Shown in pieces: positions 41,421 to 51,690 of a DNA stretch of 64,000 nt. The DNA comes from Diploptera punctata (lineage: Eukaryota; Arthropoda; Insecta; Blattodea; Blaberidae). The stretch spans positions 903,501 through 967,500 of the forward strand of contig JASPKZ010010238.1 in the NCBI GenBank assembly GCA_030220185.1, read 5' to 3'. A program made the translations under genes and the position numbers. The notes beneath the pieces are model-generated. The model did no database searches. It was given only the letters and a program-made list of their open reading frames with translations, and was not told the DNA's origin. How positions within the stretch are numbered: position 1 is the first letter of the stretch; every line of letters begins with the position of its first letter.

Positions 41421-41648
41421 TGGGGAATGAACGACGTGCATGGAAACTTCTTGTAGGAAAGCCAGAAGGAAAACGCCCAGTTGGTAGACCAAGAATGAGG
41501 TGGGAGAACAACATTAACTATGATTTGAGGGAAGTAGATTATACAGGGAATGATTGGAAAGCATTAGCTCAGGATAGGGATGTATGGAGAGCTTATGTCC
41601 GTGCGGCCATGAACCTACGGGTTCGATAGTGCCAGTGAGTAAGTAAGT
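41421..41648 (+). mobile_element. RTE-A copy A8, 228-bp insertion with target duplication
   Basis: Encodes GNERRAWKLLVGKPEG, GRPRMRWENN and RAYVRAAMNLRVR without a break, then GTGCCAGTGAG and a TAAG tail. The 13-bp TSD ATATACATACAAT lies at 41408-41420 and 41649-41661. Only the last ~70 codons inserted; it looks young. Confidence 0.9.
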
Positions 41649-41876
41649 ATATACATACAATAATTCAATATTTTTAGCAATATTTTCCCTTTGATATTTT
41701 TAACTCCTTTATTATTTTAGTTAAATTATTGAATCATCAATTTATATTATTTTTTGTACGAATTATTGTGTTTGAGAAATACATTCCATGGTTGGGTTAG
41801 TTTATTATTATTATAATATTAATTAAAAATAATTTATATATTATCAATTTAAAATATTTAAATGTTGATATGTTAT

Positions 41877-42585
41877 CATCATCATAGTACATTCACGAAT
41901 TTAGGCCATTTGTTGACCTGTTTCGGCATCAAGAGAAACACCATCCAAAAGTCTTTTAAGTGGACGTCCTGGTCTTCTTCTTCCTGCAGGTTGATATCTT
42001 AACATTTTTTTGGGTATTCTGTGATCTTCCATTCGATGAACATGTTGTATCCATCTTGACTTATAATCAGAAATTTCGTTTTCTAAAGATTCCATGTGTA
42101 ATTCTTCTAAGATGTCTTCATTTTTTTTTGTGATCTAGTAGTGTGTATCTTGCAGTCCTCCGAAGGTATCTCATTTCAGCAGATCTAAGTCTCTGTATAT
42201 CCTTCTGTTTCAACGTCCATACTTCGCTACCATACAAAAGAGTTGGAAGAGCCAGTGTTTTATACACTTTCAGTCTTGAATGCTTTTGGACTAACTGTGG
42301 CTTGAAGATAGAATTTATTAACCCTAAAATTCTTAAAAATTTAGATATTTTTGCATTTACATCCTTTTCTTCTTCATATGAGATATTGCATCCTAGATAT
42401 ATAAAACTATTCACCTGCTCCAAAATTTTATTGTCCAGTACAATTTTGCTTCTGACAGGATCTACACCTTGAAATGCCATAATTTTTGTTTTTTCTGTAG
42501 ATATCTTCAAACCATATTCTTCTGTAATTTTGTTAAGTTCATAAAGACCTTTTCTGTAGATTATCTTCGGAATTTGCTATTATTA
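41877..42585 (-). mobile_element. RTE-E copy E2, 5'-truncated LINE
   Basis: Minus-strand frames 42510-42118 (MKISTEKTKIMAFQGVDPVR, NSFIYLGCNISYEEEKD, LALPTLLYGSEVWTLKQKD, MRYLRRTARYTL) and 42095-41901 (SRWIQHVHRMEDH, GRRRPGRPLKRLLDG). A length change in an A run near 42125 separates them. GAT tail at 41877-41886. A ~12-bp TSD TTGATAT(G/A)TTAT lies at 41865-41876 and 42586-42597. It is intact where E1 has its extra T. Confidence 0.85.
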
Positions 42586-42627
42586 TTGATATATTATTTA
42601 GGCGAAAATTCTGAACACACTGCATAA

Positions 42628-42917
42628 CTAACTCACTGGCACTATCGAACCCGTATGTTCATGGCCGCGCGGACATATGCTCTCTATACATCCCTATTCT
42701 GAGCCAATGTTTTCCAATCATCCCCTGTATAATCTACATACCTCAAATCATAGTTAATGTTATTCTCCCACCTCATTCTTGGTCTACCAACTGGGCCTTT
42801 TCCCTCTGGTTTTCCTACAAGAAGCTTCCATGCACCTCTTTCATTCCTATTCGTGCCACATGTCCTGCCCATCGCAGTCTACGAGACTTAACTGTTCTCA
42901 TTATATCTGACTTCCTG
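42628..42917 (-). mobile_element. RTE-A copy A9, 3' fragment, TTAG tail
   Basis: Minus-strand blocks RNERGAWKLLVGKPEGKGPV, GRPRMRWENN and NYDLRYVDYTGDDW, then a TTAG-type tail (TAACTAACTCACTGG on plus). Frames are broken upstream. Its 5' end abuts rep-U1. Confidence 0.75.
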
Positions 42918-43235
42918 TAGGCGGACTGGTCGAAGGTGATAAGCCAGACAAGAAAAGTACTATGGGAACATTTTTAACATTCCCTGCGTCCCGTTCAGCA
43001 TAAAAATGTACAATTATTGATAATTGCAAATTATGAATATTCCAACTTAAACTCTATCCCCCTTAAAAATAAAACTTTACAAGGATTAGAAACCAACTGG
43101 AGCCTTAATAAATGTTATAATCCTATCATCTATACTATGGGAACATTGGTCGAAAGAGTGACTATCTTTCACCGTGAAAATACAACCGTCAAGAAATGCG
43201 GACATGGATTCAACTGGGGGAAAAATTTTCCGGAA
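42918..43235 (+). repeat. rep-U copy 1, split by a 160-bp insertion
   Basis: Reads GLVEGDKPDKKST (42925-42957) and, after the insertion, LVERVTIFHRENTTVKK then CGHGFNWGKNF (43148-43222). The same peptide order occurs on the minus strand at 49483-49671. The class is unknown; a shared peptide-like frame suggests a degenerate coding segment of an unrecognised element. Confidence 0.5.
42973..43132. mobile_element. 160-bp insertion with 15-bp target duplication
   Basis: Flanked by TACTATGGGAACATT at 42958-42972 and 43133-43147, perfect over 15 bp. The insert starts TTTAACATTCCCTGCG and has no tail or frame that I recognise. The duplication length points to LINE-type retrotransposition of an unknown template. 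Confidence 0.7.
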
Positions 43236-43357
43236 AACACTGCATTTGAATGTACTTTATTATCATCATTTTTATCTTGACTTACATTAGAATCGCACAC
43301 TGTACTGCTTTCTTCCGATTTTTATTTTAATTCAATTAAGATATGTTACATACCAAC

Positions 43358-43720
43358 TGGTAGTAGTAGTAGGACTTTATTAGACAAAAAGTAAGATATT
43401 TACAATATTATTTACAAATATGGGTCGCACGGGCAGTAAACCGTACGTGCTGTTGACAGTCCGTTACAATAAAGTAATAATTGGTGATAGTATAAAGAAA
43501 AAAAAACATTAATAACATTACAATTACATAAAGAAAACATATTAAGTGATTGAAGTAGACAGTAATGAAGAATGTAGCGATTTCAATTTTGATAGTGAAA
43601 TGTTACAAATGAATTTATTGTAGCAAATATTGTTAGATGTGTTGAAGTTGGGATTAAATGGAGATTCTTAATAATAAAACTTGCATGGAAGTGATCCTGA
43701 TGGAACGTTAGCCGTCAAAT
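43358..43720 (-). repeat. rep-O copy 1, retroelement 3' end with trinucleotide tail
   Basis: GGTAGTAGTAGTAGGACTTT, AAAAGTAAGATATTTACAA, AAATATGGGTCGCACGGGCA and CGTGCTGTTGACAGTCCGTT are the reverse complement of 58085-58206. On the element strand the end is AAAGTCCTACTACTACTACC, a CTA tail. Probably the 3' UTR of a LINE not otherwise seen here. Confidence 0.6.
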
Positions 43721-44055
43721 TCACGCAATTAATGTAAAATCAATAATGCTATTGATTTCTGAGCTCTCAAGGAATCTTCATTTATAAATGAGTCACTTTC
43801 TCATAACACTTAATGCATGTTCCTTAGATAAGGAAAAAGAACTTTATATTATTTATTATCGTGCATAATGTTCTCTCGTGTATATAAGTAGTTTTTCTCT
43901 TTATTGTATTATTTATATGCAAATATAAGTCTGCTTTTTTATTCTATGAGGACTCTTTTTTTCCTTTAGCTTTATATTCTGCACTGAAACACGCTTTATT
44001 CATTGTGTTAGTAATTTCACTAGCAAAATGGCCATTCCCATTCGATGATATTTAA
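43721..44055. other. AT-rich interval with no recognised feature
   Basis: May contain diverged Penelope-like coding sequence upstream of 44062, but I cannot read it. Confidence 0.35.
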
Positions 44056-44061
44056 ACACTT

Positions 44062-44405
44062 TTTCTGAAAAATCACAACAAATAAATTTATCAGGTGTAT
44101 ATAAATTGAAGTGTGGCACATGTGACAATGTCTATATAGGACAAACTGGTAGACCTTTTATCTCTCGAATAAAGGAACACATGAGAGCATATAACAGAAA
44201 TTTAGAAAATTCAAAATATGCTAACCACCTATTCCAATGTAATCATTGTTTCGATCCAAAATTTGAAATTTTACATATTTGTAATAAGGGTAAGAAGTTA
44301 GATCTTTTGGAGGCTGTAGAAATTAATGGATTTAAAAGTAGTAAAAAACTGTTAAATTCTCAACTTGATTTGAATGAATCCCCTTTGTTAAATTTAAAAA
44401 TTTAA
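44062..44405 (+). pseudogene. Penelope-like element, GIY-YIG endonuclease domain and 3' end
   Basis: An open frame to the stop at 44405 encodes KCGTCDNVYIGQTGRPFISR then IKEHMRAYNRN, CNHCFDPKFEILHI and LLEAVEINGFKSS. The Y-IG core followed by R and EH is the GIY-YIG nuclease that ends Penelope-like reverse transcriptases. The reverse transcriptase is absent. The sequence after the stop, CTGAAGAAGGTACAGTGTAC then CGAAACAGCTGTC, looks like a Penelope 3' UTR. The open frame suggests modest age. Confidence 0.7.
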
Positions 44406-44577
44406 ATAAATATTGTTGTATTGTTGCTTAGATCAGTTGGAACACAATTCATAATTTGTTTAACATGTCTGAAGAAGGTACAGTGTACCGAAACAGCTGT
44501 CATTGAATTATATAATAAATATGAAAATCAAATAAAACTACGTTTTATTTTTATTTAATTGAAACATATTTTCTTTG

Positions 44578-44977
44578 TCTTGTAAGCCCATGTTTACCTT
44601 GGCAGAGATTTAGGCGCTCTCCCCCTACAGGGAAGAATTTGAACCATACTAATTTGGTTACACTTGTTTTCGTATAGATGTCATTTGAGTGGTCCGTAGT
44701 CAGCGTTCCGTCTCATACTGACATCTAGGAAACCAAGGAAGTACTAGGACGGGAAAATTCGGTAAATTTTGCTTAGAGGCCTTTTCATTCAGGCTTAAAG
44801 GATCCTTTACGAGCCTGAAACTCTTCAGACTCGGGACCCACGGCTTAAAGTCCCACCCGGAGGACTTGATCCTTGGATTTTCCCAACCTAAAAAGTCCAT
44901 CGACACCGGCCGGGTTTGAACCCGCGACCTTCGGGACCAGACGCAAGGAGCATAACCACTAGTCCACCGCGGCCCAT
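44578..44977 (-). mobile_element. SINE-2 copy e, full length
   Basis: Reverse SINE-2 with GGCGCTCTCCCCCTACAGGG near the left and CCACTAGTCCACCGCGGCC at the right (tRNA-like head). All body blocks present. Confidence 0.8.
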
Positions 44978-44979
44978 CA

Positions 44980-45375
44980 ATAAAATATCTAATAAAATAT
45001 ATTTAATCACATGCGTATTATACGACACAGAGGAACATTTACCTCAAGTCATAGCAGCACTGTTGTTGCATCGCACTGACGTAGATACTAACCATATATA
45101 GTCTGGAACAATTAGAAAATCAAGCACTAACCCAGCTCACTTAGGGTAATATCTGCACTCCCCGATGCCACAGACTGACGTGAAGCGAGTGTACGCGTGA
45201 TGACACGACATTACTTCGCAAATCACCCACAAACGAAGCAGATCAGTGTTCTGCTGCGTCGGATTTTAAGTCAGAAGTTACTGGAACAATAAAACTTCTA
45301 TAGGTTTGGCCTTGAGCAGAAATCATGACTTATTAGACAAGAAAAGTAAACGATTATAAACATTAAAAAAAGATA
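44980..45375. other. Interval with no recognised feature
   Basis: A GC-richer patch near 45160-45270 (CCACAGACTGACGTGAAGCG) has no frame or second copy. Confidence 0.4.
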
Positions 45376-45379
45376 GATG

Positions 45380-45712
45380 CACCTACATAACAGTGAACTA
45401 CATGACCTTTATAGGAAGCCAGATATAATGAGAACAGTTAAGTCTTGTAGATTGCGATGGGCAGGACATGTTGCACGAATGGAGAATGAAAGACGTGCAT
45501 GGAAGCTTCTTGTAGGAAAACCATAGGGAAGACACCCAGTTGGCAGAACATTAATGATGTGAGAGAATAACATTAACTATGACTTGAGGGAAGTAGATTA
45601 TACAGGGGATGAATGGAAAACATTGGCTCAGGAAAGGGATGTATGGAGAGTTTGTCCGCTAGGCCATGAACCTATGGATTCGATAGTGCCAGTGAGTTAG
45701 CTAATTTGTTAG
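45380..45712 (+). mobile_element. RTE-A copy A10, 3' fragment, TTAG tail
   Basis: CATAACAGTGAACTACATG, GATTGCGATGGGCAGGACAT, GCATGGAAGCTTCTTGTAGG and GACTTGAGGGAAGTAGATTA. Stops occur within the KPEG and GRP blocks. Ends GTGCCAGTGAGTTAGCTAAT. Confidence 0.75.
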
Positions 45713-45751
45713 GGGCTGTATTCTATATTACCACATCAAGAAATTGGCCCG

Positions 45752-46095
45752 CCGCTGTGGTATCGAGGTAGCGTGCTGCCCTGTCACGCAGCGGGCCCGC
45801 GTTCGATTTCCGGTTGGGACAAGTTTCCTGGGTGAGGTTTTTTCGGGAGTTTTTCTCACCTGTAAATAAATTTTAGGAAACTTTAAGGCCCAAATGGTCC
45901 CCGATCATCATCTGGTTATCATTATCATCAATATAATATTCACCCTATTAGCTTAAGTTTAGTTTAAGGTCTCTAATGGCGCATCATTACCATCATCATG
46001 ATCAACTTTCATATCATCGGGGCAGTGTGTTACAAATACGCCATGCTAGGAGAGAACGCCTCAAATGTCGAAATAACCTGGGGCATTTGGAAAAA
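45752..46095 (+). mobile_element. SINE-3 copy b, full length
   Basis: GCCCGCCGCTGTGGTATCGA, GCGGGCCCGCGTTCGATTTC (B box), TTCCTGGGTGAGG, AAGGCCCAAATGGTCCCCGA, TACGCCATGCTAGGAGAGAA and an A run. More divergent than copy a. Confidence 0.75.
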
Positions 46096-46127
46096 AAAAA
46101 TCTAGAAATTATATAAGCACTTAATAA

Positions 46128-46680
46128 CACTGAGCAACAAAAAACTTTTTTTTTTTGTCTCAGAAAGAAAAATATGTGATTCGGATAGTATTTTTTGTCC
46201 TGAATTCAAATATGATATCGGTTTTTCTCCATCACGCAAGGTTTCCAAGAGACAGGCATTTATAATTTCAAACACTTTAATATTTTCTACATTCGTAACT
46301 ACACAATATTCGGACATTCGGACTCGCCTAGAATGTAAGTAATGACGATTTTCTGCTATACTTCGCCTGTGGAGCATCCCCCTTGAAGGTCCAACAATAA
46401 TCGGCCGGCATATTAGGATTGCAGTTGCCTTGATATGTCTTTTCCATAGCTGAAAACCATTTGAGTTAGCCTATTTGGTTTTATTTTACAATAGACAAGT
46501 GGACGAAAAAAAGTTTATTAAAATATAATTATTTAAATCCATTAACTGAAATTGAAATAAAAAACTGTGGGTGATGGAGAATTTCCGAATACATATTTGA
46601 AAACACGATAAAAGAACTGCATTAAGTACAGCTATTGGTACTCATGAGACAAAAATCATGTTGACCAGTGTAATCCATCG
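46128..46680 (+). repeat. rep-Y copy 2
   Basis: Matches 62452-62990 along its whole length: CACTGAGCAACAAAAAA start, TTTCTCCATCACGCAAGGTT, TGATATGTCTTTTCC, ATTCCGAATACATATTTGAA, TACTCATGAGACAAAAATCA, TGTTGACCAGTGTAAT end. No consistent frame. Confidence 0.75.
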
Positions 46681-46859
46681 CATTTATACATACATTTGTT
46701 GAGCAATCGCCGCCATATTCCATCAAATTTAATAGGAAATAGGATTAGGAAATTAGACACGTCTGGGCAGTACCATTCTGTAGCCAATTTATTGAAATAT
46801 TCTATCCCATTCTAGTACCAAATAGTTTATCTCCTACTTGCTTGGCAAAATTCGGCTTT

Positions 46860-47330
46860 CCCCCATTTATAGGTTTGCCGTCTTCAGTTTCCATTTATCT
46901 CTATCATTCCAATCTCCCTCTTCCAAATTCCTATCATCCATTATAGTTCTGACGTAGGTTTTCCATTTCCATCTTGGTCTGCCACGTTTATTTCATCGAG
47001 GGGGTGACCATTGGTATATATCATCTTTCATTTTCCATTCTTTGTACATGTCCATACCATTTAAGTGTTTGATTTTCAATCCTCTTAACAACCGATGTGA
47101 TGACATTCATTTCTCTCCAAAGGAATTCATTTCTTATTTTATCCTGTCTTGTTTTTTGGAAGCTTCTTCTAAAATAATCAAATTCAACTGTTCTAATTTT
47201 ATTAGTTTGTACTTCCGTCAAAGACCAAGTTTCACTCCCATATGACAAAATATTCTGTATTATGCTCTCATAAATTTTCACTTTAGTTTCCTTTGTGATA
47301 TTTGTTCCAAATTATTCCATGCACTGTTTT
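46860..47330 (-). mobile_element. RTE-D copy D2, uninterrupted 3' part
   Basis: Minus strand: MKIYESIIQNILSYGSETWS, FDYFRRSFQKTRQDKIRN and LKWYGHVQRMENER, then GRPRWKWKTYVRT-like sequence and DDRNLEEGDWNDRDKWKLKT in the frame interrupted by E1 in D1. It shows the empty site for the E1 insertion. Head-to-head with RTE-M. Confidence 0.8.
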
Positions 47331-47334
47331 AGTG

Positions 47335-47900
47335 CAAACATAGTAATTAGAGACGAAATTATTGAACAAGTATCCCACTTTAAATATTTAGGATGTGAGA
47401 TCAGCTATGGGTATGATAAAGATATTGAACACAAAATACATCAGTTTCAAGCTATTTGTGGTACAATAAATAGAACATTGAATAATAAAGCCCATAAACA
47501 AACAAAATTAAAATTTTATAAAACAATGGCTGTCCCTGTCCTTTTGTATGGGAGTGAATCTTGGATTACCACTACCAAACAAGAAAGTAAAATCCAAGCA
47601 GCCGAGATGAAATTTTTAAGAAGAGTAAAAGACTGCACTAGAATGGACCAGATAAGAAACGAGGATATCCGTGAAGAACTGCAGATCTACTCCATAAAAG
47701 AAAATATATTTAACAACAAAATACAGTGGAAAGAACATGTCGAAAGAATGGAAGAAAGAAGATTACCAAATAAAATCTTCCATTATTTTCCAAGAGGAAG
47801 AAGAGATGTCGGACGTCCTCGGTAGAGATGGTCTTAGATCTATTAGTGAAGACGGAACAGGCAACTCTTGCCTAAACCAGGAAGTGAAGAAGAAGAAGAA
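47335..47900 (+). mobile_element. RTE-M, 3' part with GAA tail
   Basis: An open frame at 47295-47825 encodes IRDEIIEQVSHFKYLGCEIS, HQFQAICGTINRTLNNKA, MAVPVLLYGSESWITT, MKFLRRVKDCTRMDQIRNED, WKEHVERMEERRLPNK and GRRDVGRPR. It then hits TAG at 47823-47825 where R is expected before W. GAA tail at 47886-47901. Closely related to RTE-F. 5' half missing. Confidence 0.8.
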
Positions 47901-48021
47901 AACTGTTTTAGTTCCATTTTTTGCCATTGTAATTTTAGTCTGTACATCTCTCTCACAGGTACCTAAACTTGTAATTATTGACCCATTTACATTTTTTTAG
48001 CGATTGTCTTAATATGGTTAA

Positions 48022-48240
48022 CCCTTAAATTCGTAATGTATCCTTTTGGATACATCAGTTGGTTTAGTTAATTTAATATTTTAAATAAATCAAAAGAAAA
48101 CGAACAAAAAGAAATCACTTAAATGTGCGTCTAATTATACAATATGCTTAATAACAACAGTTATACAAGATTCAGTTTTCACTGCGGTCCGCCATATTTA
48201 AATAACTAACAGAAGAAATTTGCGTTTTGCCAATTTAGGG
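48022..48240. mobile_element. piggyBac-like MITE copy 1 (219 bp)
   Basis: Starts CCCTTAAATTCGTAATG, ends GCCAATTTAGGG. TTAA lies at 48018-48021 and, with one extra A, at 48242-48245. Contains ATCCTTTTGGATACATCAGT. The same element is at 51911-52127. TTAA targets and CCC-starting inverted ends are piggyBac traits. Non-coding. Confidence 0.75.
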
Positions 48241-48249
48241 ATTAAATGT

Positions 48250-48705
48250 AAAAAAGGGGGGGGAATGAATTTCAACAAAATTATAGTTAAGTGCGCATTG
48301 GCATCTCCAAGAGTACACCTTTTGTACGGTGCAGACGCTTTATGATAAATTTTCTAACATATATTTTGTAAATAATGGTTTTATAGGCATATGTCGAAGT
48401 AAATGGAGGAACAAAGTTGGGCATATAATTTAGTAACTGTTATGAATGATGGATATACACCATTTCTTTTACTTTGGAAACTTGTCACGCATGTGTACTC
48501 TAAGCACGAGGGTAAGAAACTTACTCAACATCGCGTCATTTGTTATTTTGACAAGATCGTCACCGCCCTTGTGCTTTGAGAGCAGTCTAAGCACCCCGTG
48601 TTCGTCTCCTGATGATGCAGAACTACGAGAGAAAAACTCTCGAAAATCTTATCCCATTTACTAACATTATCATGCGAGCTGATAATTAATAGGTTAAATA
48701 AGAAT
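48250..48705. other. Interval with no recognised feature
   Basis: A GC-richer patch near 48560-48640 lies in a 72-residue frame of no known family. Confidence 0.4.
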
Positions 48706-48711
48706 AAATGT

Positions 48712-49336
48712 CAAGTACCTGGGAACATTAATTGCAAATAGGAATGAGATGCACAAAGGAATTAAACACAGGATCAATTCTTGAAATGCATGTTATTATG
48801 CATTACAGGGACTCTTGTCGTCCCACTTCCTTTCAAAAAATGTTAAACTGAAAATATATAGAACAGTTGTTGTCCCAGTTATACTATACGGATGCGAAAC
48901 ATGGACTTTAACTTTAAGGGAGGAAAGAAGATTATGAGTATTTAAGAATAAAGTTCTTAGGAAATTTTTTGGGCCAAAAAGAGATGAACAGACAGGTGAA
49001 TGGAGAAACCTACATAGTGAGCTACATGATATGTATATATAGGAAGCCGGATATAATAAGAACAATTAAGTCTCGTTGACTGCTATGGGCAGGACATGTG
49101 GTACGAATGGGGAATTAAAGACGTGCATGAAAGCTTCTTGTAGAAAAACCATAGGGAAGACATCCAGTTGGTAGACCAAGAATGAGTTGGGAGAATAACA
49201 TTAACTATGATTTGAGGGAAGTAAATTATACAGGGAATGATTGGAAAATATTAGCTCCGGATAGGGATGTATGGAGAGCTTATGTCCTCGCTGCCATGAG
49301 CATATGGGTTCGATAGTGCCAGTGAGTTAGTTATAT
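48712..49336 (+). mobile_element. RTE-A copy A11, degenerate, TTAG tail
   Basis: Follows RTE-A from the KYLGT region: GGAACATTAATTGCAAATAG, CGTTGTTGTCCCAGTTATAC-like CETWTL region, GGGCCAAAAAGAGATGAACA, GGGAGAATAACATTAACTAT, then GTGCCAGTGAGTTAGTTA. Many stops. Confidence 0.75.
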
Positions 49337-49379
49337 ACAGTAGACATGTCTAAGATATTTTTTGTAAAGAATAAATATT

Positions 49380-49660
49380 CATCTAACATTCCATGTTCCT
49401 AGGAACATGCCCGTGTGTTTGAGCCTTTGGCATGGGGTTCCCTAAAATAGTCCTCGCCCGGAGAACCGAATGGGGGACTATTTTACCTCAGGAAAATCTT
49501 ACCCCAGTGTAACCCCTGTCCGCGTTTCTTGACGGTTGTATTTTTACGGTGACAGATCGTCACTCTTTCGACGAAGGTACTTTTTTCGTCTGGCTTATCA
49601 CCTTCGACCAGTCCGGCATGGGTAACTCTATCGGCAGCAATACTACCACCAGCATAGTTC
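49380..49660 (-). repeat. rep-U copy 2
   Basis: The minus strand (49671-49483) reads YAGGSIAADRVTHAGLVEGD, KPDEKSTFVERVTICHRKNT and TVKKRGQGLHWGKI. Upstream on the plus strand, TTCCTAGGAACATGCCCGTG and CCCTAAAATAGTCCTCGCCC probably belong to the same element. A second case (with 42918) in which rep-U sits at the truncated 5' end of an RTE-A copy. Confidence 0.5.
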
Positions 49661-49661
49661 T

Positions 49662-49875
49662 TAGGAAACATTTTGGACTAAAGAACAGAGATGAACAGAC
49701 AGGTGAATGGAGGAGACTACTTAACAGTGAACTACATGGTCTTTATGGGAAACCAGATATAATCAAATGTAAGTCTCGTATACTGCGATGGGAAAGACAT
49801 TTGGCACGAATGGGGAATGAAAGGCGTGCATGGAAGCTTCCTGTAGGAAGACCCGTGGGAAAACACACTTCAGCT
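49662..49875 (+). mobile_element. RTE-A copy A12, internal fragment
   Basis: Starts AGTTCTTAGGAAACATTTTG and encodes RDEQTGEWRRLLNSELHGLY, RMGNERRAWKLPVGRP, then diverges before GRPRMRW. The long frame at 49549-49905 is a rep-U/RTE-A chimera, not a gene. Confidence 0.7.
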
Positions 49876-49884
49876 CATTCATCT

Positions 49885-50015
49885 CGAGAAGATCGGGATA
49901 AGTAGATTCCCGACCAACGCCGGGTAATCAGCACGAGATATCTAAAAAATATAAATGTTTAGTTATTTTTACTCTTACTTATTCAACTAAACATAAAAGC
50001 ACATTAATTATTATT
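49885..50015 (-). repeat. ~151-bp repeat unit, dispersed copy
   Basis: CGGGATAAGTAGATTCCCGA, CAACGCCGGGTAATCAGCAC and TTACTTATTCAACTAAACAT are the reverse complement of the unit at 6090-6240. Confidence 0.6.
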
Positions 50016-50129
50016 TATTTTGGAGTGAATTCCATAAATAATCTCGTGGAAGGTCCATACTATGTTCCTGTATTCATATTGTGTCACCATTACCTAAAAT
50101 TATTGTGACATTATATATAATGATCTAAA

Positions 50130-50710
50130 CTATGACTTGTCGCAGAGACTGCAGCGTGTTCATAATTGTTGCGTTCGATTCATTTTCAATATCCGCCGTT
50201 ATGACCATATTTCCGAACACTTTAATAACCTCTCTTGGCTCCGTTTTACTGACAGACGTAAATTGCACTCTCTTTCACTACTTTTCAAGCTTCTGAATTC
50301 CTACATCCCTACTTACTTCGCGTCCAGATTTGAGAAGTTATCCTCTTATCACAATATTGACACTAGGTCACAAGACAGCAGTCTGCTAACAATTCCTCTT
50401 CATAGCACTTCCTCTTATTCTACTTCCTTCACAGTAGCCTCTGCCCGCTCCTGGAATCTCCTTCCTCAAGATATCAGGGATTGCCGCACACTTGGTACCT
50501 TTAAGTCACGCTTATATAGTTACCTGTTGTCTAATAATTAATTTTTCTCTATTTATTTAATTTTCTACTATGTCATTAATCTTTTCCTCGTTTTTTTATA
50601 TATCTTGTACATATTATATATTTAATTCGTTAAATTTAGAGTAAAACAAAATACATTATAAATATTAATTGTATTGTATTCATAACTTGTAATCGTTGAT
50701 ATATATATAC

Positions 50711-50773
<63 letters not shown>

Positions 50774-50872
50774 AATTTAGATTTAAGACTATTTTTTTGT
50801 TTGTATTTTTTTAAACCTGGTTGAGTGCTAGACAAGGCCTTAAGGCCTTAACTCTGCCTGGTAAAATAAAGC
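50130..50872 (+). mobile_element. LINE-N copy N4, 3' part with open frame
   Basis: The frame at 50137-50541 (134 codons) encodes SQRLQRVHNCCVRFIFNIRR, YDHISEHFNNLSWLRFTDRR, LLNSYIPTYFASRFEKLSS, ASARSWNLLPQDIRDCRTLG and FKSRLYSYLLSNN. This is the typical CR1/Jockey-group C-terminus. The stop is followed by a ~330-bp UTR with a TA run (50698-50770) and CTTAACTCTGCCTGGTAAAA, then the ATT tail. Best-preserved LINE-N copy; the catalytic domains are missing. Confidence 0.75.
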
Positions 50873-50891
50873 TATTATTATTATTAATATA

Positions 50892-50944
<53 letters not shown>
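50873..50944 (+). repeat. ATT tail of LINE-N4
   Basis: About 22 ATT units directly at the element 3' end. Confidence 0.85.
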
Positions 50945-51690
50945 AATGTCACATTTGCATAAAAAACTAACATGGAATTAGACAATCTTACCCTACGAGT
51001 ATATTGTTTTGCAAAGAATGTTTGCTTTGTTCTGTTAACCTCCATGTGGTGCAAAGATTGTTATTTTGACACATTACAATGCGGAAACACAGAATTATTG
51101 ATCTGATGGAGTTCAACAGAGATGGAGAGTGTGTTATATCCCGATCGTATCAATTTTCCCCGTCGTGAATTCGATTCCAATTGTACAGCGTATGTATTTC
51201 ACTAATGAATACTTTCAGTTTAAAGTCATTAGTACTGAATTTGTTCTTTTTTTTGTTTTAATTACTCATCTAGCAGTTAGAGAATTGTTCCATGGCATAA
51301 ATGACATTGTTCAATTGGAATGACTTCTAATTTAGCCAGTACTTTATGCACAATGACACTCAATGTCCCATGTAGGAATAACACTTATTGGCATTCAGTG
51401 AGTGACTAATATATAAACGAAAATGCGCACAAGTTGTGAATTACAGTTTTATTCGTTCACTTTGCTTTTGCAATCATTATGAATCTGTACAGGTCTCAAT
51501 TAATGATTCGGGTCGTTTTTACATGCTGTGACGTGGTAACGATCGCAAGTCAGTTCACAAAAACTTCGCACATGCAGGCTGCGCCGGGGTCGTGGTAGGT
51601 CTTCATGTTAAACAATTGGTGAGGGTATCCAGGTACTGCTATGGAATTTGCAAAATGGGCGAAGATCTTGCGTTTGTAAGCCATTCACGT
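50945..51690. other. Interval with no recognised feature
   Basis: Mixed composition; no frame or repeat placed. Confidence 0.45.

Noticed and set aside
49549..49905. 118-codon frame
   Set aside because: Chimera of rep-U antisense and RTE-A12 sequence.
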